DNA of 64,000 nucleotides from Paractinoplanes bogorensis. GTDB lineage: Bacteria > Actinomycetota > Actinomycetes > Mycobacteriales > Micromonosporaceae. The translations under genes were made by a program, and so were the position numbers. Numbering within the stretch: position 1 is the first letter of the stretch; each line of letters begins with the position of its first letter. The notes beneath the pieces were generated by a model that did no database searches, had not been told where the DNA came from, and saw nothing but the letters and a program-made list of their open reading frames with translations. Of the stretch, positions 56,434 through 63,562 are shown one piece after another. The stretch lies in assembly GCF_018829635.1 (NCBI RefSeq), contig NZ_JAHKKG010000006.1, positions 646,908-710,907 on the forward strand. Direction: 5' to 3'.

Positions 56434-57444
56434 ATGCGGGTGAGTCTGCGGAGCAGGCAGGGCGGGCGGCGGGTCGACCTCGTGCTCGGGCTGCTGCTGG
56501 CCGTGGGCGTGGTCAGCGGGATCGCGGCCAACACGATCGGGGTCGACTGGCCGCTCGATCTCATTCAGCTGCACGCCGGTGCGGCCCTGGCGATCCTGCT
56601 CGTGGCGCCCTGGAAGTACGTGGTCATTCGCCGTGGGCTGCGGAAGACCCGGCGGAAGTGGACGACCAAAGCGCTGTCGCTCGCGCTGCTGGTGTTCGTG
56701 CTCGTCACCGTGGGCAGTGGGCTGCTGCACTCGACCGGCCGGGTGGAGTTCGTCGGGCCGCTCACGCTGATGCAGATTCACGTGGGCGCCGCGGTCGGGG
56801 CGTTGCTCGCCCTGGTGGCTCACTTCGTGGGTCATGCCGTACGCCCGCGCCGCGCCGACGTCGACCGGCGGGCCGTGCTGCGGCTGGCCGTGCTCGGTGC
56901 GGGCGCGGCCGTCACCACCGCGGCCTGGGACACGTGGGCGGCCACCGGGCGCCGGTTCACCGGGTCGGTGCCGTCGGACGAGCTCAAGGTGACCGCGTGG
57001 TTCGACGACGGCATTCAGCGGGTCGATCCGGCCGGATGGAGCCTGCGGGTCGGTGCGGCCACGTTCGACCTGGACGCCGTGCGGGCGCTGCCGCACGAGC
57101 ACTTCGCCGCGACCCTCGACTGCACCAGCGGCTGGTACAGCGATCAGGAATGGGACGGCGTACGGCTGAGCGCTCTGCTGACCGCGGCCGGGGTTCCGCT
57201 CGAGGGCTGGCGCAGCCTGAAGGTGCGGTCGGTCACCGGCTACGCCCGCTGGTTCGGGGCGGGCACGCTGGACGACGTGTGGCTGGCGACCGCCGTCGGA
57301 GGGAAACCTCTGACCTACGGGCACGGCTTTCCCGTACGCATCGTGGCACCGTCCCGCCGGGGATTCTGGTGGGTGAAATGGGTGACCTCGATCGAACCGT
57401 CGGGCCGGCCGCCGTGGGCGCAGTCGTTCTTCCCGCTCAGCTGA
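56434..57444 (+). CDS. Membrane-anchored molybdopterin (sulfite-oxidase-fold) oxidoreductase
   Basis: A 336-residue fusion. The first ~145 residues hold four hydrophobic helices with His residues placed for b-type haem (LIQLHAGAALAILLVAPWKY, GSGLLHSTGR, LMQIHVGAAVGALLALVAHF). A domain with the sulfite-oxidase Moco fold follows, with Cys in TLDCTSGWYSDQEWDGVRL as Mo ligand and GFPVRIVAPSRRGFWWVKW. This resembles a YedY/YedZ pair (MsrP/MsrQ) fused into one chain. Substrate unknown. TAGCGT (56421-56426) sits 7 nt before the ATG, a leaderless-type start. The 3' end overlaps the caspase-TIR gene by 8 nt. Confidence 0.85.
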   Translation: MRVSLRSRQGGRRVDLVLGLLLAVGVVSGIAANTIGVDWPLDLIQLHAGAALAILLVAPWKYVVIRRGLRKTRRKWTTKALSLALLVFVLVTVGSGLLHSTGRVEFVGPLTLMQIHVGAAVGALLALVAHFVGHAVRPRRADVDRRAVLRLAVLGAGAAVTTAAWDTWAATGRRFTGSVPSDELKVTAWFDDGIQRVDPAGWSLRVGAATFDLDAVRALPHEHFAATLDCTSGWYSDQEWDGVRLSALLTAAGVPLEGWRSLKVRSVTGYARWFGAGTLDDVWLATAVGGKPLTYGHGFPVRIVAPSRRGFWWVKWVTSIEPSGRPPWAQSFFPLS

Positions 57445-58633
57445 TCCCGTCGCGGTGGGGGAGCGGCGCGTGCAGGGCGCGGACCAGACGGTCGAGGTCG
57501 CGGTCGCGCCGGGCGGGATCGGACACGTTGAGGGTGGTGAGCTGCTCCAGGCGTACGGGAAGGTCGTTGATCGGCTCCAGCAGGATCGGCAGCAGCCGGT
57601 AGGTGCCCTCGCGGACGCCCATCGACTGGGCCAGGACGTTCTCGAAGCCGGCGGTGTGATCGGCCAGGTAGGCGCGGGACAGGACGATCACGGTCCGTTT
57701 CGCCGTACGGATACCGCGCTCGGCGTTGACGATGTGCGGGACGCCGGGATCGCCCGAGTCGCCCGACACGGCCGGTCGCAGGCCGTCGCGTTCCAGCCGG
57801 GGCACGAGCACGTTCCACACCCAGTCGGCGTCGGGGGTGCGGTCGGCGTAGCTCACGTACGCGTCGTACCGGAAACCGTCGTTGTCCTTGACGGGTGCCT
57901 CGGGCCGGCCTCCCGCGCGCAGGGCGACCGGGAAGTTCTCCTCGACGTGGGCCTTGAGGATCGGATGCTGGGTGCGCCGGTCGCGGGTGACCCGCGGCTG
58001 CAGGTATTCGAAGAGGTCGAAGACCCGGACCAGCCCGTCGTCGCTGGGCACGCCGCCGCGCAGGCCGGCCAGGAAATGTTCGGTGAACAGGCTGTGCGAG
58101 GCGCCCGGAAGCACGTAGGAGAACTCGTCCTCCCGCGACGAGGCCAGGATCACCCGCCCGGTGGTGAGCCGTTCGTAGAGGGGCTCGGCCAGCCCGGACT
58201 TGAGCCGGCCGACGCCGCCGGCATGGCAGCAGTCGAGGACGACGAGCACCCGGCGGGCCGGGATCGCCCGCAGGGCCGCGCTGAACTCGGCGCCGGAGAT
58301 CGCCGTCGGCCCGAGCCGTTCCGGATCGGTGTCGGCGAGGATCAGATACTCCGCGCCGGCGTCCCGGCCACCGTGCCCGGAGAAGTAGACGACGACGCTC
58401 GCGTCGGTCCCGGCCCCGGCGGCGATCCGGGCGAGCGCACCCAGGACGGCGTCGCGGCTCGCCTCCCGGTCGAGCAGCAGGGTGACGTTGGCCGGCGGAT
58501 ATCCGCAGTGTTCGTCGTCGACGAGCACGTCGCGGACGGCGAGCGCATCGTCCCGGACGGCCGCCGGCAGCGGGGCGAGCCGTTGGTAGCCGGCGATGCC
58601 GACCACCAACGCCCACAAGCTCGTTGTCATCAT
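57437..58633 (-). CDS. Caspase-TIR fusion protein (candidate cell-death effector)
   Basis: A 398-residue fusion. Residues 1-225 form a caspase/metacaspase-like p20-p10 domain (LWALVVGIAGYQ; catalytic His 87 in YFSGHGG; Cys 136 in VLDCCHAGG). Residues 255-395 are a TIR domain (YDAYVSYADRTPDADWVWNV, VLSRAYLADHTAGFENVLAQ). In the TIR the residue aligned to the NADase Glu appears to be Glu 331 (GFEN), so enzyme activity is possible. It is the last gene of the TIR-nSTAND operon and overlaps the preceding gene by 4 nt (ATGA). Its likely role is the executioner of a conflict or programmed-death response, by proteolysis and perhaps NAD+ depletion. No transmembrane segment. ATG 58633 or 58630. Confidence 0.88.
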   Translation of the reverse strand: MMTTSLWALVVGIAGYQRLAPLPAAVRDDALAVRDVLVDDEHCGYPPANVTLLLDREASRDAVLGALARIAAGAGTDASVVVYFSGHGGRDAGAEYLILADTDPERLGPTAISGAEFSAALRAIPARRVLVVLDCCHAGGVGRLKSGLAEPLYERLTTGRVILASSREDEFSYVLPGASHSLFTEHFLAGLRGGVPSDDGLVRVFDLFEYLQPRVTRDRRTQHPILKAHVEENFPVALRAGGRPEAPVKDNDGFRYDAYVSYADRTPDADWVWNVLVPRLERDGLRPAVSGDSGDPGVPHIVNAERGIRTAKRTVIVLSRAYLADHTAGFENVLAQSMGVREGTYRLLPILLEPINDLPVRLEQLTTLNVSDPARRDRDLDRLVRALHAPLPHRDGIS

Positions 58634-59271
58634 CCCTGGTTCTGGAACGATCCGTAGAACGTATAGGCGGACGACGGTTTGGCCTCGCCGCGGACCTTCA
58701 GCGTCTTGGCCCGGTAGGCGTCGCTCAGACTCCGCGCCGCCCGCAGGCTGCTCCGACCGCCCGAGATGAGAGTCGCCGCCCCGCCCGTCACCAGGATCTG
58801 ACCACGGTGGGTGGTACCGGCCGGAACCGAAGCCCAGTGGTCGATGTCGCCGTCGGCGAGGTGGGGTTGTTGTATGCCGAACTGCACCAGTGCGGACTCG
58901 CGCGGAGCCGAGCTTTCCAGCGGCCCGATCCGGAACGTCAGGGCCTCGGTCTCGTCCTCGGTGGCCGGTTCCGCGTCGGCGTCCTCGGTCGTCCGCTGAT
59001 CCGCCACGTGCATCACCATGAAGCCGGCCCGGAGGTCCCGCAGCGCCGCCTGATGGTTGTCGACTCCCCGGGATGCGGGCTCACTCACCTCGATGTTGAG
59101 CCAGAACTGTTGCCCGAGGCTCTGCATCGGGTGCCGCGCCTGGGAGGTGATGCGATCGCCCTCGACGACCGGTTCGCCGAAGACGACGGGGCGCATCGCG
59201 AGGAGCTGGTCGAGCAGGTCGTCCTGCTGTTTCGGGTCGTGTCCGGTCGTGGGATCCGGGCTGTCGGTCAC
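58630..59271 (-). CDS. Hypothetical middle protein of the TIR/caspase operon
   Basis: A 213-residue soluble, acidic protein that I cannot assign. Visible parts: DLLDQLLAMRPVVFGEPVVEGDRITSQARHPM near the start, QQFWLNIEVSEPASRG, LRAGFMVMHVADQ, an acidic low-complexity loop (TTEDADAEPATEDETEAL), FRIGPLESSAPRESALVQFG, and a basic C-terminus (RSSLRAARSLSDAYRAKTLKVRGE). I chose GTG 59271 because GAGG lies 8 nt before it, overlapping the stop of the TIR-nSTAND gene; longer starts at 59280 or 59301 are possible. Position suggests an adaptor, substrate or inhibitor linking sensor and caspase-TIR. No signal peptide. Confidence 0.75.
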   Translation of the reverse strand: MTDSPDPTTGHDPKQQDDLLDQLLAMRPVVFGEPVVEGDRITSQARHPMQSLGQQFWLNIEVSEPASRGVDNHQAALRDLRAGFMVMHVADQRTTEDADAEPATEDETEALTFRIGPLESSAPRESALVQFGIQQPHLADGDIDHWASVPAGTTHRGQILVTGGAATLISGGRSSLRAARSLSDAYRAKTLKVRGEAKPSSAYTFYGSFQNQG

Positions 59272-59281
59272 TGTTCTCACC

Positions 59282-61732
59282 TCATCGGTCGGAGGAGACA
59301 CATCGGAAGCCGGTATCCGCGTCGCTGAGCGTCGGGCTGTTTCCGTTGACCAGCGACATCGGCACGGGTTCGTCGAGCCGGCCGCCGCCCTTGACGGCCA
59401 GCACAGCGACCCGGTCGCGTCCGTTCCAGGGGCCGATGCGCTGCCACCGGCCGCTGCGGACGGGGTCGAGCTTGGCGTCGGGCCGGACGAGGGTGCTCAC
59501 CCACTCCTGGACGTTGCCCGCCAGATGGGTGATGCCTTCGGGAGTGTCGCCGGCCGCATAGCGGTGGTCGCCGACCGGCACGGCGTCCGGGGGATCGTCC
59601 TCGCCGAACGCCGCGGCCACATGAGCGGAGTCGGGCGGCGTGTCACCCCACGGATACGTCCGGCCGGTCGTTCCGCGAGCTCCGCGTTCCCACTCGTCCT
59701 CGGTCGGCAGCCTGCGCCCGACCCAGGCGCAGTAGCCGGCGGCCTGGTAGGCCGTGACAAAGGCGACCGGCTGGTCGTCGGCGTCACCGGCAGGCATCGT
59801 CGGGTCGATCGGCCAGATCGACTCGAGGCAGTGGCGGGCCCGCACGCACAGACGGAACTGCCGGTTGGTCACCTCGTGCACGTCGAAGCGCAGCGCCGGC
59901 AACGTCGTCGGGGACGGCCCGGGACCGATCTGGGCGACACCGGCGGGGAGCAGGACCGTGGGGCCGAGGCGGCTGGCCTCGTTGCGCCAGCGCCACTGCT
60001 GCACCTGCGGGACGGCCAGCCAGACGGTGCCGGCCAGAAAGGCGAGTGTCAGGGCGGCCAGGGAGATCCGCCGGACCGCACGCCACCGCCGGCCCGCGCG
60101 CAGGAAGCGGCTCTCGCGGGTCCCCAGCTCGTACGGATAACGCCGCGACCAGTCGACCGCGGCCGACAGCCGCCGGCCGCGATAGAGCTCCCGGGCGCCG
60201 CCGGCCCAGTCGCCGGCGTCGTGGCTGATGCGGCGGCGGGTCAGTTCGTCGGCGCGGTTCTGGGCGACCCAGTCGCGCAGCGTCGGCCAGCCCCGGATCA
60301 GCTGCTCGTGGGCCAGGTCAGCGGTGCGGGACTCGTGCTCGTCGCCGCTGACGATCACCAGGCGACGGTCGGCCAGGTGGCGCAGTGTCGCCTCGAAGTC
60401 GGCGTCGTTGTCGGAACCGGTGCGCAGGGCGGAAACCGGCTGCCGGCGGCGGCTGTCGCCGTGGTCGTCGCTCAGGTGGACCAGGCGCAGCAGGATGCGC
60501 CGGACGATGTCCTGCCGGGCCGGGGACAGCTCGGCCAGCGCGGCGTCGGCCCGGATCGCCATCGCGGTGGTGAGGCCGCTGCGGTCGTCGGTGCCCAGTG
60601 CGGCGTACGCCTGGGCGGTGAGCAGACGACGCGAACGGCGCTCCCACAGCAGCACCATCGCCGCCTGCAGCAGCGGAAGGACACCCGGCTCGCCCACGGC
60701 GTCGTGCATCAGCCGCTCGATCAGCACCGGCTCGAGGTGGACGCCCACGTCACGCGCGGGCCGGGCGATCGCCTGCCGGAGTTCGGCCTCGCGCAGCGGC
60801 ACGATCTCGACCCGCTCGCCGGGCGCGACCGGCCACAGGGGACTGTTCATCAACTCGGCGTAGCTGTTCGCCCGCATCAGCAGCACGATCGCGCAGGCTC
60901 CGGAGTCGCGGAGCACCGCGAGCGCCCGCAGGAAACGTTCCCGTTCCCCCGGCGACGCCTGGACGAAGACCTCCTCGAGCGGGTCGATCACCAGCAGCAT
61001 GCGCCCGGAGTTGCCGTCCAGGGCCAGTTGGAGAGCCTCGTACGGACGCTCGCCGGGCCGGACGGTCCGGATGAACCAGCCGCCGTCCGCGGTCAGCCGG
61101 GGCAGCAGACCGGCGGTGACGAGAGACGATTTCCCGGAGCCGGACGGACCCACGATCAGAAGGAATCTCTGATGCCGCAATCGGTGGACGAGATCGTCCG
61201 TCTCCCGATCACGGCCGTAGAAGAATCGCGCATCCGCCGATCCGAAGGCCACCATTCCCGGATAGGGGCAGGCCACTCTTTCGGCCGGTGGTTCCGGCAC
61301 ATTCAGCAGATGGCGCAGACGTTCGATCTCGATGCCCCAGCGATCGGGATCGGTGCAGTCCAGCAGCACCCGATAGGAGATGTTGAGGGGCAGTTCGCAC
61401 GGATGCAGCATCAGCGGGACGACCCGGCCGGGGCCGGTCACGTCGGCGTGTGCCGCCAGGGTGCCGCCGAAGGTGGCCCAATGATCTGTCAGAAATGCGT
61501 CGGACAGAACGAGCAGCGTGAACTCGGTCTCCCGGACCGCCCGGGCCACCTCGTCCACCATGGCCACGCCCGGCCGGAACGACTCGCCGGTGACGATGTC
61601 GTCGTCCGGCAACCCCAGTCCGGGCCGCAGGAATCCGTCCACCCACTCCCGATCCGTGCTCGAGTGCAGGAGGAACAGGGTGGGCCGGGCATGGCTGAGC
61701 GGTGCGCGTGATCCGGCCTCGGAGGAACTCAT
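59282..61732 (-). CDS. TIR-nSTAND ATPase-TM-FGE/sulfatase-like fusion (candidate immune receptor)
   Basis: An 816-residue protein in four parts: a TIR-like domain (about 15-145: PTLFLLHSSTDREWVDGFLR, FTLLVLSDAFLTDHW); an nSTAND1-type ATPase (Walker A GPSGSGKSSL at 195-204, Walker B MLLVIDPLEEVF at 245-256, helical arms to about 545); one transmembrane helix (about 555-575); and a C-terminal FGE/SUMF1-like domain (VHEVTNRQF, GRRLPTEDEWERGARG, YPWGD, GNVQEW, DTGFRC). The TIR has Gly where NADase TIRs have the catalytic Glu (HWATFGG), so it may only bind other TIRs. In related systems the FGE-like part is a candidate ligand-sensing module. First gene of the operon. I chose ATG 61732; a GTG at 61792 is less likely. 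Confidence 0.88.
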   Translation of the reverse strand: MSSSEAGSRAPLSHARPTLFLLHSSTDREWVDGFLRPGLGLPDDDIVTGESFRPGVAMVDEVARAVRETEFTLLVLSDAFLTDHWATFGGTLAAHADVTGPGRVVPLMLHPCELPLNISYRVLLDCTDPDRWGIEIERLRHLLNVPEPPAERVACPYPGMVAFGSADARFFYGRDRETDDLVHRLRHQRFLLIVGPSGSGKSSLVTAGLLPRLTADGGWFIRTVRPGERPYEALQLALDGNSGRMLLVIDPLEEVFVQASPGERERFLRALAVLRDSGACAIVLLMRANSYAELMNSPLWPVAPGERVEIVPLREAELRQAIARPARDVGVHLEPVLIERLMHDAVGEPGVLPLLQAAMVLLWERRSRRLLTAQAYAALGTDDRSGLTTAMAIRADAALAELSPARQDIVRRILLRLVHLSDDHGDSRRRQPVSALRTGSDNDADFEATLRHLADRRLVIVSGDEHESRTADLAHEQLIRGWPTLRDWVAQNRADELTRRRISHDAGDWAGGARELYRGRRLSAAVDWSRRYPYELGTRESRFLRAGRRWRAVRRISLAALTLAFLAGTVWLAVPQVQQWRWRNEASRLGPTVLLPAGVAQIGPGPSPTTLPALRFDVHEVTNRQFRLCVRARHCLESIWPIDPTMPAGDADDQPVAFVTAYQAAGYCAWVGRRLPTEDEWERGARGTTGRTYPWGDTPPDSAHVAAAFGEDDPPDAVPVGDHRYAAGDTPEGITHLAGNVQEWVSTLVRPDAKLDPVRSGRWQRIGPWNGRDRVAVLAVKGGGRLDEPVPMSLVNGNSPTLSDADTGFRCVSSDR

Positions 61733-61823
61733 GACGACATCCCGAAAAGCGATCAAGAATGGCGATCGGCGACTCGATTCGGAGGTTCGCACGCGTATAG
61801 AAAAGCGTCAAGGTATTTGACTT

Positions 61824-62411
61824 CTAGGCGATCGCAGTGACGGTGATCGTCCTTTGGCTGAACATCACCGGCACGGGCGAACCGCCCTCGGCCCGGTATT
61901 TGGCGGTGAACGTCGTGCGGCCGGGGCGCAGACCCTCGACCAGGGTGGTGGCGGCCAGCGTCTGGGTGACGCTGAACGGCACCTCGAGGCCGCTGAGCGA
62001 CCAGAACGAGCGGCCCGCGCCCTCGAGCCGGGGCGGCCGCTCGTTGGCGCCGGTCGCCTCGTAGGCCATGGCGCCGCCCTGGGACAGCGTGCCGTTGTCG
62101 GACGATCCGAAGGCGACGGTCGCGGTGACGGTGACACTGCACCGCCCGGACCGGCCGACCTCGACGGTGACGAACGGCCCGACCGTGGCCAGATCGACGA
62201 ACCGGCCGGGCACCGCGGCCGGTTCCATCGCGGCCACCGAGTGCGCGACCGGGCCGGCGTGGCCGGGCCGGACGAGCGACCCGATCGCCCACGCCCCGCC
62301 CGCGCCGCCGATCAGCCCGCACGCGCCGGCGAGCAGGAACTGGCGGCGCCGGATCCCGGGCGGGCCGGCGCGCCGAGGCGGCGGCGGATCGGCCGACAGG
62401 TCGATCGTCAT
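61824..62411 (-). CDS. Tat-exported hypothetical protein
   Basis: A 195-residue protein with a twin-arginine type signal (RRRQFLLAGACGLIGGAGGAW, residues 21-41); the Cys in AGAC could also be a lipid site, but the lipobox is imperfect. The mature part is beta-rich (VGPFVTVEVGRSGRCSVTVTATV; TFTAKYRAEGGSPVPVMFSQRTITVTA), like an Ig- or cupredoxin-like fold, with no recognisable family. Same strand as the TIR-nSTAND gene, ending 91 nt before its ATG, so co-transcription is possible. A role as the external part of that system is only speculative. ATG 62411 chosen. Confidence 0.68.
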   Translation of the reverse strand: MTIDLSADPPPPRRAGPPGIRRRQFLLAGACGLIGGAGGAWAIGSLVRPGHAGPVAHSVAAMEPAAVPGRFVDLATVGPFVTVEVGRSGRCSVTVTATVAFGSSDNGTLSQGGAMAYEATGANERPPRLEGAGRSFWSLSGLEVPFSVTQTLAATTLVEGLRPGRTTFTAKYRAEGGSPVPVMFSQRTITVTAIA

Positions 62412-62593
62412 ACGTTCGATTGTCGCCCATCGGGCGCGGCGCGCGAGGTGACGTGTGTGGCGGCGGTCGCGTTGGTCGCCGGGCGCGCCGCGATGTCCGG
62501 GTTCGCGTTCGTCTTGCGGGGGTGAGGACACTCCGGAGCAGTTGCTCGATGCCGTGTCGCGGGGACCGTTGCACGGGAGCTGATGGTGGCGAG

Positions 62594-63511
62594 CTATGCG
62601 CGCGTGGCGATATCCGCGATCGCGGTCGCGTTCATGCGCAGGATGGCCACGGCCAGCGTCAGGTCGAGAGCTTCGAGGATGTCGCGCGGGGTGTGTTCGT
62701 CGTTGTTCAGCTCGTCGTGGCCCTCGATGGTCAGCACGGCGGGCAGGCCGGCGTCGATGAACGGGACGTGGTCGGAGGCGTACGGGTCGAGCGAGACGAA
62801 CACCTCCAGCTCGCCGGTGTCGTGGGCGGCCCGCGCCAGGTCGTCGATCAGCGGCTGGGAGACGGGTGCGCCCTCCAACAGGACCGACGGGGTGCCGGCG
62901 TTGCGCCGGCCGATCATGTCCATGTTGATGACGGCCGCGATGCGCGAACTGTCCGCTGCGGACAAACCCGCGACATGAGCGCGGCTGCCGTAGAGGCCCT
63001 GTTCCTCGCCGCCGAACAGGATGAACCGCAGGTCGTGCCGGTTGTCGACGGTGGTGAGCACTCGCGCGAGTTCGAGCACCCCGGCCGCACCGGAGGCGTT
63101 GTCGTCGGCGCCAGGTGCGTCGAGACCGCCGGTCTGGTTGATTGAGTCGAGGTGGGCGGTGACGTAGACCAGCCGGCGTTCCGCCTCTTCCGCGGTGCCC
63201 GGGCGGTCGGCGATGACGTTGAGCGTTTCGTGCGCGCCGACGGTGACCGGTTCCGCGCGGGTCGCGTAGGCCAGGGCGGCCAGGCGATCGGTGGCCTGGC
63301 CGGCGGTTGCGCGGTAGTGCTCGGAGAAGGACTGGCGCGTGGGGTGGGCGGTCAGCTCTTCGAGGACCGCGCGGTAGGTGTCGGCGGAGACCAGATCGGC
63401 AACCGTGGACGCGCCCCGCCGGGCGGTGGAGGCCGGGCGGGGCAGCAATGCCGGGGCCGGCCGGCCGGGGCGGTGTCCCCGGCATCCACCGGCGGGATCG
63501 GTCGCGTCCAT
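62594..63511 (-). CDS. M28-family aminopeptidase
   Basis: A 305-residue zinc peptidase of family M28. Metal and catalytic residues are visible: His and Asp in VYVTAHLDS, bridging Asp in GADDNASGAAG, general base Glu in LFGGEEQGLYG, Asp in AVINMDMIGRRN and His in YASDHVPF. M28 enzymes are mostly secreted, but the start at ATG 63511 gives no signal peptide, only a basic Arg/Pro-rich N-terminus. Longer reading runs into the tandem repeat array, so the start is uncertain and a signal could have been lost. Preceded by the 45/80-bp minisatellite, which occupies its promoter region. Confidence 0.85.
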   Translation of the reverse strand: MDATDPAGGCRGHRPGRPAPALLPRPASTARRGASTVADLVSADTYRAVLEELTAHPTRQSFSEHYRATAGQATDRLAALAYATRAEPVTVGAHETLNVIADRPGTAEEAERRLVYVTAHLDSINQTGGLDAPGADDNASGAAGVLELARVLTTVDNRHDLRFILFGGEEQGLYGSRAHVAGLSAADSSRIAAVINMDMIGRRNAGTPSVLLEGAPVSQPLIDDLARAAHDTGELEVFVSLDPYASDHVPFIDAGLPAVLTIEGHDELNNDEHTPRDILEALDLTLAVAILRMNATAIADIATRA

Positions 63512-63562
63512 GTCGGCTCCCAGCTGTCGGCCCCGCGGGGCGCCCTCAGCGTAAGCCCGGTT

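Noticed and set aside
57437..58633. Type III CRISPR-associated caspase (Craspase)
   Set aside because: No gRAMP/Cas7-11, TPR-CHAT partner or CRISPR array nearby; the fusion to TIR and the nSTAND operon partner fit a different kind of system.
61806..61811. TTGACG as -35 for the TIR-nSTAND operon with TATACG (61794-61799)
   Set aside because: Spacing between the two is only 6 nt, so they cannot form one promoter; the true promoter is not clear.
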